Notes: generated by a model from the sequence alone, not told the origin. A DNA stretch of 64,000 bases from Candidatus Melainabacteria bacterium (GCA_003242885.1 QKMZ01000006.1:620001-684000); one strand, 5' to 3'; counted from the first letter of the stretch, positions 50,005-59,802 are shown. Translations and numbers: made by a program.

Positions 50005-51300
50005 ATGTCAATCACTACCGATTCCAACTCGGCAATTCGCGATGGACGCCTGGGCGTTTTTGTTCTCATCGCCATCATCTTTTTGATGGGTTCATATCTG
50101 TGGTTCAAAGCCGTTTCACCCTGGAATCCACAACAACGATTTGAAGTCCGTTTTCATGAAATCGCAGCTCTCAATGACAATGCGCCCATTCTCGTAAATG
50201 GCGTCCGTGTCGGCTCTGTTGAAAGTATCCATTTGAAGGGCAAAGACTCCGTGCATGTAAAAATGCAGATCAACAAATCGAAAATCACCATTCCTGAAGG
50301 TGCGACCTTCAAAATTCTGAGTAATAACGTAGTGGGCGTCAAGTACGTGGATATCTCGCTGCCTGAAAGCGATCCCAACAAACCTCAGCCAAGGCCGTTG
50401 GACGAAACAATGGAAATAGTTGGCCAGGACCCTGGCCGCCCCGAAGTAATTATCGATGAGTTGACAGCCAGTCTGAGCAAAATCAGCTTTGACAAACTGG
50501 AGAAGAAAGTGGCGGAGAATTTTGATGATATTTCGATTGCCACGAAAAATATCTCCAAAGCCTCAGAGAAATTCGGACCGGTTGCCGACAAAACGATTCT
50601 TATGGAAGACAAGGTTGGTGTCCTTGCTGACGAAGTAAGAACAACATCAAAGCGAATCAACAAGATAATCGAAAACCCGCAATTTGTCGCCGACTTGAAA
50701 GAAACAGCAAAGCGCGCGCGCGATGTTGCCGCTTCTATTGAAAGAACGATGAATCAGGTTGATAGCTTGCTTGCTGATAAAGACCTGCGCAACGACGTCA
50801 AAGAATCTCTGGCTCGCTTAAACGAAGCGACGCAACATGTTCAACATGGTTTGGAAACTTTCGAGAAAATCGCGCAGGACAAAGATGTTCGCAGTGACTT
50901 GAAGGCGATTATGGTCGATGCTCGGCAAACGCTGGATAAGGTCTATAAGATGGTGAATAGTCCTGGATTTGGAGACGATCTCAAAGGTACTCTTAAGAAT
51001 ACAAATCAGGCTCTGGAGAACATCAATACGGTCACGCTTCAGGTCAATCAGATTTTGAGCAAGCGGCATCCTTTGTTGCACATGATTTTTGGTGCTCCCG
51101 GCAAATTGGATGTGAAGGCACGTCTGCATAAGAAGCAGAGCAACGATAATAAGGATAAAAAAGACAACGGCACTAACGCGCAGAATACGAATGATTCGTC
51201 GCGATCGAAAGAGGCTTCTTCTTCTTCTTCTTCTTCTTCGACTACACCAAGTACCCCTGTCGTAGATGTGATAGATAATCAGGCTCCAGCCAACAATTGA
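50005..51300 (+). CDS. mlaD: MlaD/MCE domain protein, substrate-binding part of the lipid transporter
   Basis: A 431-residue protein with one N-terminal transmembrane helix (about 16-37; LGVFVLIAIIFLMGSYLWF), an MCE domain (about 45-125; FEVRFHEIAALNDNAPILVNGVRVG-type block, landmarks LNDNAPILVNGV and ILSNNVVGVKYV), then a long helical region (about 150-370) of the kind that forms a tube or barrel needle, and a low-complexity tail with an eight-Ser run. ATG start. It forms one unit with mlaE (20 nt gap). The Ser run is encoded by repeated TTC-type triplets (51215-51240). Confidence 0.9.
   Translation: MSITTDSNSAIRDGRLGVFVLIAIIFLMGSYLWFKAVSPWNPQQRFEVRFHEIAALNDNAPILVNGVRVGSVESIHLKGKDSVHVKMQINKSKITIPEGATFKILSNNVVGVKYVDISLPESDPNKPQPRPLDETMEIVGQDPGRPEVIIDELTASLSKISFDKLEKKVAENFDDISIATKNISKASEKFGPVADKTILMEDKVGVLADEVRTTSKRINKIIENPQFVADLKETAKRARDVAASIERTMNQVDSLLADKDLRNDVKESLARLNEATQHVQHGLETFEKIAQDKDVRSDLKAIMVDARQTLDKVYKMVNSPGFGDDLKGTLKNTNQALENINTVTLQVNQILSKRHPLLHMIFGAPGKLDVKARLHKKQSNDNKDKKDNGTNAQNTNDSSRSKEASSSSSSSSTTPSTPVVDVIDNQAPANN
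51215..51240. repeat. Trinucleotide microsatellite in mlaD
   Basis: A CTT/TTC run of about eight units encodes the poly-Ser segment near the C-terminus of MlaD. Changes in copy number would keep the reading frame and only alter the length of the Ser run. Confidence 0.8.
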
Positions 51301-51333
51301 ACGTTTTGTTTTCGACATCTGTTGGATATTGCA

Positions 51334-51362
51334 TTGTCAGCCATACGAAAGCATGGTATCTT
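51334..51362 (+). promoter_or_regulatory. Candidate promoter of dnaE2
   Basis: TTGTCA (51334-51339) and TATCTT (51357-51362) are 17 nt apart, about 140 nt upstream of the dnaE2 start. ATAC (51343-51346) and GTAT (51356-51359) form an inverted pair with 9-nt spacing; these are the outer letters of the imuA palindrome, but the spacing differs. Confidence 0.4.
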
Positions 51363-51500
51363 GAGAGATCTAGGACCTTATAAACAAAAATGAGTTGTGG
51401 ACTTTCCTCGAAAGGCTTGTAGTAGCTGAAGCCTTGGGGCTATTCATGTCTAAGGTTTCTAGACCTGGAAATCCCTGAAGAATTACATCTAAAAATCGCC

Positions 51501-54500
51501 GTGACTGCTGGATATCAAAGATATGCCGAGCTGCATTGTCATTCGTCCTTTTCTTTTCTGGATGGTGCGTCCAACCCGGAAGAGTTGGTCATGCGTGCAA
51601 AAGAACTCGGTTTGGCTGCTCTTGCAATAACAGACCATGATGATTTTGGAGGAATAGTCCGATTTGCATATTCTGCAAGAGAGTTAGAATTCCCAGCAAT
51701 CATAGGGTGTGAGGTAACAATTGAAGATGACTCGCATCTGATCCTTCTCGTTGAAAACGAACGAGGATATCGAAATCTCAGTTACCTCCTCACGCAGGCA
51801 CGCATGCAAAAAGCACGTGGCAAACCTCGCGTTTCATATCAACATTTGGAAGAGCGTTCGGAAGGTCTTATTGCACTTTCCGGCTGTCCTCATGGACGCA
51901 TCCCTTCAGCATTATTTCTTGATCGTGTTGAAGAAGCGAAAGACATTGCTGGTCAACTCAAAGAAATATTTCAAGATCGTTTTTATCTTGAAGTATGGAA
52001 TCATTTACTAAATCAAGAAGCTGTTATTGCCAAAAAGCTTTTGGAATTGTCAAATTCTATGGCAATACCGTGGGTGGTGACAAATAATGTTCATTATGCA
52101 TCGCCTGAAGGGCGAATGGTGCATGATGTTCTTACTTGTATAAAACATGATGTTACTCTTGCCCAGGCAGGTAGGAGATTGAGGGCTAATGGTTGTTTCT
52201 ACCTGAAGTCGCCGGAAGAGATGGTTTATTTATGGCGCCATGATCTTACCGGAATAAACAATACCCTTCGTATCGCAGATAGATGCCAGTTTCGCCTTGG
52301 TGCATTCAAGCCACCACTACCAGTCTTTGATTTGGAGGATGGCACCACTCATAATGGCATCTTAGAAAAACTTGTTTGGGAAGGTGCAAAGATCAGATAT
52401 CCGGATCTGACTGAAAAGCACCTTAAACAAATAAATTACGAATTGAGCATGATTACTAATTTGGGGTTGGCTCCATATTTCTTGATTATGTGGGACATCG
52501 TCAATTTTGCTCGTAAAAACGGCATTGCGGTTCAAGGCCGTGGCTCAGCGGCAAATTCTGCCGTCTGCTATTGCCTGATGATTACAGCTGTCGATCCGAT
52601 TGGTATGGATTTACTATTCGAACGATTTCTTTCTTCTGGGCGCAATGAACCCCCAGATATTGATGTCGATATTGCTCACCAGGAAAGGGAAAAGGTAATT
52701 CAGTATGTTTATGAAAAGTATGGGCGAGAACACGCTGCAATGGTCTGCGAAGTAATAACTTATCGCGGGCGTTCTGCAGTGAGAGATGCTGCCAGGGTGC
52801 TGGGTTTTTCTCAAGAACAAGCTGATTCGCTTTCGGTAGAAGCAAGACATATGGAAGCTCACGAAGCAGCCTTGAACTTGAGAGCCGGTGGTGCGGAAAG
52901 AGCAGGGTTGGATCAAAAGGATAAACGAGTTCAGCAACTGATTCGTGTTGTTTCAGGACTGCATCAATTACCTCGTCATAGATCAATTCACGTGGGTGGT
53001 TTTGTTCTGTGTGGAACTGCACTTGGTGAAGTCGTACCTATTGAACCTGCGGCAATGGATGCGCGCACTGTTATTCAGTGGGACAAAGATGATATTGATT
53101 TGATGGGCTTGATCAAAATTGATCTACTGGGTTTGGGCATGCTAACTCTAATTCAAGAAGGGTTGAGGCATGTTCATAAATACCGTGGATTGGATATTGA
53201 TATTGGTCGCTTAGATATGAGCGACCCTGCGATTTACGAGATGCTGACTCAAGCTGATACTGTCGGTGTATTTCAAGTCGAATCTCGCGCTCAGATGAAT
53301 ATTCTTCCGCGCATCAAGCCAAAGTGCTTTTACGATATTATTGTTTCCATTGCTATTGTGCGACCTGGGCCGATTCAAGGAAATATAGTTCATCCCTACT
53401 TGCGAAGACGTCGAGGCGATGAGCAAGTCACTTATCTACATCCGTCTTTAGAGCCGATTTTGAAGCGGACTTTAGGAGTGCCGCTGTTTCAAGAGCAAGG
53501 CATGAAGCTGGCTGTCGTTGCCGCCGGATTTACTGCTGCACAGGCAGATCATTTGAGGCGCGTGATGAGTCATAAGCGCTCTCTGGAAAAAATGGCATTG
53601 CTTTGTGATGATCTTGCTGCAGGAATGAAAAAAAATGATTTTTCTCCAGAAGCGATTGAAACGATCACACATCAATTAAGAGCATTTGCAAATTACGGAT
53701 TTCCTGAAAGTCATGCTGCATCCTTTTCCCTCTTAGTCTACGCATCTGCATACTTGAAGAAGTATTTCCCGACGGAGTTTTATTGTGCGATTTTGAACGC
53801 TCAACCGATGGGTTTTTACAGTCCCGCTACTCTGATACGAGATGCAATAAATCATGGTGTTGAAGTGCTTAGTGTGGATTTGGCAAAAAGCGATTGGGAT
53901 TGCACAATCGAAATAATTGAACAGAAAGAAGGATTCGGTGCTTTTGGATTTGCCAATGCGAATAAAGCTAATAAAGCCAATCAAGCCCTTAGTTCGGTTG
54001 ACGTTTTGGAGCAAAAGAGAACTCAGAAGCTTGCACTGCGTATTGGACTGAGGTTTGTACATGGCTTGGGTAACAAGTCTATGCAGGCATTGAAAGCGGT
54101 TCATGCTGCTGGTGGAAAGTTCACATCTATGGAAGATGTTTTGCAGAGGAGCGGCTTAGGACCAAGTGATTTGAAACAACTTGCTCGTGCCGGAGCTTTT
54201 GAAAGCCTGTATCCGGGACGTCGAAAAGCGTTATGGGAAGTGCTTTCTAGATTGAATAATCCACCTCCTACACCTTTGCTCGATCTATTAGAGAAAAAGC
54301 CGGTAGAGGATGTACCGGAAATGTCCAGTCTAGAAGAAATAGTTGCTGATTTTAGAACTTTAGGACTTTCTACTGGTCCTCATCCGATGTCGTTCTACAG
54401 AGAATGGGCTCAAAAATTTGGAATCAAATCTTGCCAGGAATTAGGGGTGTCAGAGCACAGCAAAGTTATGTCTGTAGCCGGAGGAGTAATTTGCAGGCAA

Positions 54501-54743
54501 AGACCGGAAACTGCAAAAGGGTTCGTTTTTATCACCCTGGAAGATGAGACAGGCGTTGCAAATATCATCGTCAATCCAAATGTTTTTGCTGAATTTCGAC
54601 ATTTGATAATGCGAACTTCTTTTATGTTAGTGAAAGGCAAATTACAGCTAGAGGATGGCGTCGCTAACATCCTTGCTGAAAAGTTCGAACGGCTTCCGCT
54701 TTTGCCCGGAAATCCTATTTTACCTACTCGTGATTTCCATTAA
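51501..54743 (+). CDS. dnaE2: Error-prone DNA polymerase III alpha subunit DnaE2
   Basis: A 1080-residue C-family polymerase of the mutasome. An N-terminal PHP domain begins YAELHCHSSFSFLDGASNPEEL, the polymerase core has VQGRGSAANSAVCYC, the catalytic PPDIDVDIAHQERE with two Asp, and MGLIKIDLLGLGMLTL (third Asp). A tandem HhH region (FVHGLGNKSMQALKAVHAAG) and an OB domain (about 960-1050) follow, and the protein ends in TRDFH, typical of DnaE2. The start is GTG at 51501 with no clear Shine-Dalgarno. A short in-frame repeat NANKANKANQA occurs at about 53956-53985. The gene is A+T-rich, like imuAB, but is separated from them by three other genes. Confidence 0.95.
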   Translation: MTAGYQRYAELHCHSSFSFLDGASNPEELVMRAKELGLAALAITDHDDFGGIVRFAYSARELEFPAIIGCEVTIEDDSHLILLVENERGYRNLSYLLTQARMQKARGKPRVSYQHLEERSEGLIALSGCPHGRIPSALFLDRVEEAKDIAGQLKEIFQDRFYLEVWNHLLNQEAVIAKKLLELSNSMAIPWVVTNNVHYASPEGRMVHDVLTCIKHDVTLAQAGRRLRANGCFYLKSPEEMVYLWRHDLTGINNTLRIADRCQFRLGAFKPPLPVFDLEDGTTHNGILEKLVWEGAKIRYPDLTEKHLKQINYELSMITNLGLAPYFLIMWDIVNFARKNGIAVQGRGSAANSAVCYCLMITAVDPIGMDLLFERFLSSGRNEPPDIDVDIAHQEREKVIQYVYEKYGREHAAMVCEVITYRGRSAVRDAARVLGFSQEQADSLSVEARHMEAHEAALNLRAGGAERAGLDQKDKRVQQLIRVVSGLHQLPRHRSIHVGGFVLCGTALGEVVPIEPAAMDARTVIQWDKDDIDLMGLIKIDLLGLGMLTLIQEGLRHVHKYRGLDIDIGRLDMSDPAIYEMLTQADTVGVFQVESRAQMNILPRIKPKCFYDIIVSIAIVRPGPIQGNIVHPYLRRRRGDEQVTYLHPSLEPILKRTLGVPLFQEQGMKLAVVAAGFTAAQADHLRRVMSHKRSLEKMALLCDDLAAGMKKNDFSPEAIETITHQLRAFANYGFPESHAASFSLLVYASAYLKKYFPTEFYCAILNAQPMGFYSPATLIRDAINHGVEVLSVDLAKSDWDCTIEIIEQKEGFGAFGFANANKANKANQALSSVDVLEQKRTQKLALRIGLRFVHGLGNKSMQALKAVHAAGGKFTSMEDVLQRSGLGPSDLKQLARAGAFESLYPGRRKALWEVLSRLNNPPPTPLLDLLEKKPVEDVPEMSSLEEIVADFRTLGLSTGPHPMSFYREWAQKFGIKSCQELGVSEHSKVMSVAGGVICRQRPETAKGFVFITLEDETGVANIIVNPNVFAEFRHLIMRTSFMLVKGKLQLEDGVANILAEKFERLPLLPGNPILPTRDFH

Positions 54744-54950
54744 ACCGGCCCAGTCTGCCATTCAGAGCCTTCGTCCAAGTTAAGAAGCCGTAATCTTTGG
54801 AATGCTTGGAAACCCTCTGCCTTGCTGCAGCACACGCGATGTACGGCATATTGTGCTATTACTTAAAAGAAAGTGGCTAGCCATAAGGGTCATCAGAGTT
54901 TATCCTTAAAGTTGCCTCTATTAAATGGCTGGAAAGAGCGTTGGCATCCT

Positions 54951-55583
54951 ATGTCCGCAGATTTAAACAAACGACCTACAGTTGACGAAAAGGACTATTG
55001 GGAGACTCTGTACAGGGTCAAGCGTACGCCGTGGGAACTAAATCAGATTTCCCCGCCCCTGCGAACCTTTTTGGATTCACCCTACAAAGTCCCGCCCGGT
55101 CGAATCGCTGTTCCCGGTTGTGGAACAGGTCACGATTGCATGTTGTTTGCCAGCCGCGGATTCGAAGTCACGGCAATAGACTTTGCACCGTCAGCACTCC
55201 AATCGACCACTGAAAAGTTCATTCAAGCCGGAATTCTGAATTCCAAAGGCTTTGTGCTCGATAAAGATGTTTTTGACATGCACGACTATGACGGGCATTT
55301 CGATTATGTTCTCGATCACACATTTTTTTGCTCGATTCACCCATCTAGACGCAGACAATATGCCTATGTTGTGCGCGATCTTTTGAAACCGACAGGGAAA
55401 TTGATTTCGCTCTTCTGGCTTGTCGAACGTCGTGGTGGCGGCGCGCCTTTTTCAACTACAAATGACGATATTTTCGCAGTCTTCAAAGACATCTTTGCCT
55501 TCGACATCGTATTCGAGCCGCCTGATTCAGTGGATTCGAGAAAGGGAAAAGAAATCTTTTGCTTGATGTCGGTCAAGAAGTAA
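54951..55583 (+). CDS. TPMT-family SAM-dependent methyltransferase
   Basis: 210 residues from ATG 54951 (the frame opens at GTG 54873, but the extra 26 residues look non-coding). Family blocks are the N-terminal DYWETLYRVKRTPWELNQ, the SAM-binding loop AVPGCGTGHDCMLFASRGFEV, the acidic AIDFAPSAL and the DYVLDHTFFCSIHPSRRRQYA block. Thiopurine methyltransferase relatives in bacteria and plants methylate thiols, halides or metalloids such as selenium and tellurium compounds. The physiological acceptor is unknown here. It lies downstream of dnaE2 by 207 nt and is convergent with the response regulator gene. Confidence 0.85.
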   Translation: MSADLNKRPTVDEKDYWETLYRVKRTPWELNQISPPLRTFLDSPYKVPPGRIAVPGCGTGHDCMLFASRGFEVTAIDFAPSALQSTTEKFIQAGILNSKGFVLDKDVFDMHDYDGHFDYVLDHTFFCSIHPSRRRQYAYVVRDLLKPTGKLISLFWLVERRGGGAPFSTTNDDIFAVFKDIFAFDIVFEPPDSVDSRKGKEIFCLMSVKK

Positions 55584-55659
55584 ATGTTTTTATCACTGTC
55601 AAGAGCGACTTGGTAGCTGTTTTACCGGGTAGGTTTTAGATTCGTGTTTAAAGCGACAA

Positions 55660-55682
55660 AGTGAGGCGGCAAGCCTCACTTC
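55660..55682. terminator. Bidirectional terminator hairpin
   Basis: AAGTGAGGC (55660-55668), GGCAA, GCCTCACTT (55674-55682): a perfect 9-bp stem between the convergent methyltransferase and response regulator genes. Only short T runs follow on either side. Confidence 0.55.
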
Positions 55683-55726
55683 GTAGGTGGTTTCTTAAGT
55701 ATCTAAAGAACAACCAAGAGAATGGT

Positions 55727-56434
55727 TTAGAACAGACCTTCGCGCATGGCTTTAACGGCCGCTTCCGTTCTGTCGGAGACGGTCAGTTTTTCCATGATGT
55801 GGCGCATGTGGGTCTTTACAGTCTCAAGGCCGAGCTCTAACTGGTCGGCAATCTTTTGATTGCTCAAACCCTGAGCTACCAAGCGCAACACTTCGATTTC
55901 TCTGGGAGAGAGTCTTGTGTTTGTGCGTTCTCTGGTGCGTGTTCTTGTCCCGGTGGCTGTTGAACCGCCATTACCCGGAGCATTGGCGGGCTTGTCCGAT
56001 GCGTATGCGCAAAGAACTCTGTTTGCAATGCCTGGATCGAGCCAGACTGCGCCCTCTGCTACGCTGCGCACCACTGTTCCCAACTGAGCGCTGGAAATGT
56101 TTTTCAAACAATAACCATTAGCCCCGGCGCTAAGTGCGGCAAAGATTTCTTGATCGCTTTGATGGGAGGTGAGCATTATCACTCTTGTCTCTGGCAATTC
56201 TTTGCGAATACGACGCGTCGCTTCGATGCCATCCATGCTGGGAAGTTCAATATCCATTAGCACCACATCTGGTTTCAAATCCATGACAGTCTTCAAGCCC
56301 TCACGACCGTCTTCGGATTCGGCTATTACACTTAATCCCGGCACCTGCTCCAGTCCCATCTTTAGACCAATACGAGTAAACTCGTGGTCTTCGACGATAA
56401 CTATACGGATGGTGGACTCAGATAAATTTTGCAT
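55727..56434 (-). CDS. NarL/FixJ-type response regulator
   Basis: A 235-residue DNA-binding response regulator. The receiver (about 8-125) has the acidic pair in IVEDHEF, the phospho-acceptor in VVLMDIELPSMDG (about Asp60), the Thr/Ser in IMLTSHQ and the Lys in GYCLKN. A linker with Arg/Thr-rich repeats (TRTRTRERTNTR) connects to a LuxR-type helix-turn-helix (about 170-230): LSPREIEVLRLVAQGLSNQKIA, with EVLRLVAQGLSNQ as landmark, and GLETVKTHMRHIMEKL. AAGGAAA precedes the ATG. It follows the receiver-histidine kinase gene by 13 nt, so that kinase is its likely partner. Confidence 0.93.
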   Translation of the reverse strand: MQNLSESTIRIVIVEDHEFTRIGLKMGLEQVPGLSVIAESEDGREGLKTVMDLKPDVVLMDIELPSMDGIEATRRIRKELPETRVIMLTSHQSDQEIFAALSAGANGYCLKNISSAQLGTVVRSVAEGAVWLDPGIANRVLCAYASDKPANAPGNGGSTATGTRTRTRERTNTRLSPREIEVLRLVAQGLSNQKIADQLELGLETVKTHMRHIMEKLTVSDRTEAAVKAMREGLF

Positions 56435-56447
56435 TTTCCTTAACCTA

Positions 56448-58118
56448 TCAGTGTGTTGTTGCTTGCAGATCGTTATCGTGCTGCTTGTTCGATTTTCCCT
56501 CCGGCTTTTGAACCGGTAACTTAATGTAGAAGGTGGTCAATTGACCTGGGTCGCTCTCGCACCAGATTTCTCCGTTATGGGCCTCCACGATTTTCTTGCA
56601 CAGATAAAGGCCAAGACCCCAGCTGTGTTTGTATGTTTTTTCAGGTGATTTGTGCCAGTAACGTCTGAATAGTTTTGGGATATCCTCTGGCTGAATGCCG
56701 GCTCCTGGGTTGGTGATACTAAACAGAACGTGTCCGGGCAAGTTTCGTGCGGCTACCTTTATGTTGCTACCTTTGGGCGAATACTTGATCGCATTTTCGA
56801 GCAAGTTGGTGAATACCCTGCGAATTGCGGTGTGGTCTGCCCAGACCTTTTTGAGATTGGTTGGAATCTCGACCTTAACCGACAAGTCGTGATCTTTGAT
56901 GATCGCTGACATGTGATCCAGGCAAGATTCAACAGTAATACCTAGATTTATCGTGTCGAAAAAATGCGGCTGTGCATTGGCTTCGTAGCGATACACGTCC
57001 AGCAATTGTTGGATCATCTTGAGCAAATTGCCATTGTTCTCTCGCAGCTTGGTGACGAGCATTACCAGCGAATCGTCCAGCCTCCCGGCTGTGGATTTCA
57101 TCAATAGCTCAATGGCTCTGTCTGTCGCTATTACTGGAGTTTGCAAATCGTGTGTGAGTGTAGCCACGAAGTCTTCTCTGTAACGAGCGTGTTCGACGCG
57201 CTCGGAAACATCTACCGCAATGAGAACTGCACCGATAATGCTTTGGTCCTCGCTTTCGACTGGCCAAATGGCCAGGTCAAAGTACCCTAGACAGCCCGGT
57301 TCCTCAGAAGTTCCAATCTTGGCAACCTCCGAGGTGCCATTTGTTTTTGCTTCTAGTCCATCGAGTTCCAGATCGTGACTGACGCAAAACTCTCTCTCGA
57401 AGTACTTTTTGCCCTCGTCGAGAGCATCTCGAAAGGGGGCTTTGGGCAACCAAGGGAAAGCTTCGAAAATATTTTTATTTTGCAGTGTGCTCGAATCTTG
57501 GTCTGCTAATGAAGCAAAAGTCGCGTTGACTTCCTTAATGAGGAAATCATTGCCGATATGCACGATACCAACTGGAGCGTGCTCCAAAATCTTTTGAGTG
57601 ACTCGATGCTCTTCTTTGACTTTGAATGTCTCGGCCTCATGCAAGCGCTTCGTTTCAAGAAGCTTTGCCTCGTGCTCTCGTTTTTCATGCGCGAGAATTA
57701 CCTCCGCCTGTCGCTTCACTTCTTCGCGCATCAAATACAGATTTACAAAGACGGACACTTTTGATTTGAGCACATCTTTCGAATAAGGCTTGATTATGTA
57801 GTCGACAGCCCCTAGAGAATATCCTCTGCTTGCCTCCGCCTCTTCGCGGTACATGGCAGTGATAAATATGATTGGAATGTGTTTGGTTTTTTCCCTGAGT
57901 CTGATCAATCGTGCCGTTTCAAAACCGTCGATATCCGGCATTTGTACATCTAGAAGCACCAGCGCATAGTCGTCGGCAAGCAAGCACTTCAGCGCTTCTG
58001 CACCAGATTTCGCAGCCACTAATTCAAGGCGCGAGTCCCCCAGCGCCGCAGTCAATGCGGACAGGTTGAGTTGATTGTCATCGACAAGCAATATTTTAAC
58101 TTGGTCCGTTTTCGCCAT
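56448..58118 (-). CDS. Histidine kinase with N-terminal receiver and PAS domain
   Basis: 556 residues from ATG 58118, chosen because AGGAG lies five bases upstream (the frame opens at 58151). Domains in order: receiver (about 5-120; LLVDDNQLNLSAL, VLLDVQMPDIDG, FITAMY, IKPYS), a charged coiled coil (about 125-180), a PAS domain (about 182-310), HisKA with ATLTHDLQTPVIA (about 330), HATPase with NLLENAIKYSP and SWGLGLYLCKKIV. The protein lacks membrane segments. The start overlaps the next upstream gene by 23 nt. The kinase could pass phosphate to the adjacent NarL-type regulator. Confidence 0.93.
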   Translation of the reverse strand: MAKTDQVKILLVDDNQLNLSALTAALGDSRLELVAAKSGAEALKCLLADDYALVLLDVQMPDIDGFETARLIRLREKTKHIPIIFITAMYREEAEASRGYSLGAVDYIIKPYSKDVLKSKVSVFVNLYLMREEVKRQAEVILAHEKREHEAKLLETKRLHEAETFKVKEEHRVTQKILEHAPVGIVHIGNDFLIKEVNATFASLADQDSSTLQNKNIFEAFPWLPKAPFRDALDEGKKYFEREFCVSHDLELDGLEAKTNGTSEVAKIGTSEEPGCLGYFDLAIWPVESEDQSIIGAVLIAVDVSERVEHARYREDFVATLTHDLQTPVIATDRAIELLMKSTAGRLDDSLVMLVTKLRENNGNLLKMIQQLLDVYRYEANAQPHFFDTINLGITVESCLDHMSAIIKDHDLSVKVEIPTNLKKVWADHTAIRRVFTNLLENAIKYSPKGSNIKVAARNLPGHVLFSITNPGAGIQPEDIPKLFRRYWHKSPEKTYKHSWGLGLYLCKKIVEAHNGEIWCESDPGQLTTFYIKLPVQKPEGKSNKQHDNDLQATTH

Positions 58119-59802
58119 CTTGGCTCCTTCTGGATCGAAAGTCTTTTTCATTTGGGCGAGATCTCGTTTTGATCACCCAACTGTCGACCAGGTTTTTCAG
58201 CCGTTCGAGGGTGGCTGGTTTGCTGAGGTAATCGTCCATGCCTGCTTGCAGGCATCGTTCTCTGTCGCCTTCCATCGCTTGCGCGGTAAGCCCGATGATG
58301 GGAGTGTGTCTTCCAATTTCGGACTCAGTGTGTCTGATTATGCCGGTGGCTTCAAAGCCGTCCACTTCAGGCATTTGGCAGTCCATCAATATGAGCGAGT
58401 ATGGAGTCTTCAATGCGGCGTCTACAGCCTCGCGTCCGTTGTTGACCGTGTGTCCGACATAGCCGAGCTGTTTAAGTTGAAGAACAGTAACTAACTGACT
58501 GGTCTTATTGTCGTCGGCAACAAGGATCAGTTTGACCGTATCCGGAGCTTTCGCGGCATCGTTTGTGGTTAAAGCCGGGGACGCTTTCAGATTTTGATGG
58601 CTTCTAAAAGCTGCACGCCGTTTGCTTTCATTCGAATCGATATCCGGCTGACCACCGGTAGCCAGAGGTGAGCGATCGAGACTCACGATGAAAGTAAACG
58701 TCGAGCCTTTGCCCATTGTGCTGTCTACTTCGATGGTTCCGCCCATCATATCGACTAATCTCTTCGATATGGAAAGACCAAGCCCCGTGCCACCATATCG
58801 GCGCGTTGTTGCACCATCCACTTGCGTAAACGGACGGAACAGCAATTGTTTATCTCGGTCGGATAAGCCGATGCCGGTGTCGCTTACAGACAAGCTTACG
58901 GTGACCGAGTGTTGATTTTGCGTGACAAGGGCGACTTTGAGATAAATTCCGCCTTTGGAGGTAAACTTGATTGCGTTGGAAAGTAGATTGATCAGAATTT
59001 GCCGAATACGAATGGAATCGCCGCGCAAAACGTTTGGAATCGCTGGCTCGATTTCGGTTTTTAAGTAAATTCCTTTTTCCGCTGCCGCATTTTGCAGCAA
59101 CTCGACGGTGCCATCAACGGTGGTACTCAGCTCGAAATCATGAACGTCGAGATTTAGCTTTCCTGCTTCGATTTTGGAGAAATCGAGAATGTCGTTGATG
59201 ATTGTGAGAAGTGCTAGCCCTGAGTCTCGGATCAATGTGGCGAGATCTTGTTGCTCCGGATCAAGTTTTGTTTTGAGCAGCAACTCGGCAAGACCAATCA
59301 CACCACTCATCGGTGTCCGTATCTCGTGACTCATGTTGGCAAGAAATTCGCCTTTCAGCTTATTTGCTTGCATCAATTCCTGGCTTTGTCGCTCGAGAAT
59401 TCTCGACTTGCGATACAGCTCTACGAAAACGGCTACCTTTGAGCGCAGAATCTCCGGGGAAATCGGCTTCAACATATAGTCGACTGCACCATAGGAATAG
59501 CCGATTTGAGCTTGAGTCGGCGCGGATTCGGTACCGGTCAAAAAGATGATTGGTGTGTTGCGAGAACGCTCGCGCTGCTGGATCAATTTAGCGGTTTCAA
59601 AACCGTCAACATCCGGCATTTGCACATCAAGAAGGATAAGTGAGAACTCTTGCTTGAGCATGCATCGCAGCGCTTCCCTTCCTGAGTGCGCTTTAGTAAA
59701 TCGAATGCCCGGCCCTTGCAGCATTGCTTCAAGGGCCATCAGGTTTTCTTCTTTGTCATCGACAAGAAGAATATGAGTTGAGGCATCCGTGATTTCAATC
59801 AT
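58096..59802 (-). CDS. Hybrid histidine kinase REC-HisKA-HATPase-REC
   Basis: 568 residues, cytoplasmic. N-terminal receiver (about 9-125; LLVDDKEENL, LILLDVQMPDVDG, FLTGTES, LKPIS), a short coiled coil, HisKA with ANMSHEIRTPMSG (about 158-168), HATPase ([28 protein letters not shown]), an Arg/Ser-rich linker and a second receiver (about 430-545; LVADDNKTSQL, LILMDCQMPEVDG, GLTAQAM, SKPAT). Both receivers keep their acidic and Asp residues. The gene overlaps the next one by 23 nt and is preceded by a hairpin after the large HAMP kinase gene. It acts as one unit of a multi-kinase relay. Confidence 0.94.
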   Translation of the reverse strand: MIEITDASTHILLVDDKEENLMALEAMLQGPGIRFTKAHSGREALRCMLKQEFSLILLDVQMPDVDGFETAKLIQQRERSRNTPIIFLTGTESAPTQAQIGYSYGAVDYMLKPISPEILRSKVAVFVELYRKSRILERQSQELMQANKLKGEFLANMSHEIRTPMSGVIGLAELLLKTKLDPEQQDLATLIRDSGLALLTIINDILDFSKIEAGKLNLDVHDFELSTTVDGTVELLQNAAAEKGIYLKTEIEPAIPNVLRGDSIRIRQILINLLSNAIKFTSKGGIYLKVALVTQNQHSVTVSLSVSDTGIGLSDRDKQLLFRPFTQVDGATTRRYGGTGLGLSISKRLVDMMGGTIEVDSTMGKGSTFTFIVSLDRSPLATGGQPDIDSNESKRRAAFRSHQNLKASPALTTNDAAKAPDTVKLILVADDNKTSQLVTVLQLKQLGYVGHTVNNGREAVDAALKTPYSLILMDCQMPEVDGFEATGIIRHTESEIGRHTPIIGLTAQAMEGDRERCLQAGMDDYLSKPATLERLKNLVDSWVIKTRSRPNEKDFRSRRSQDGENGPS

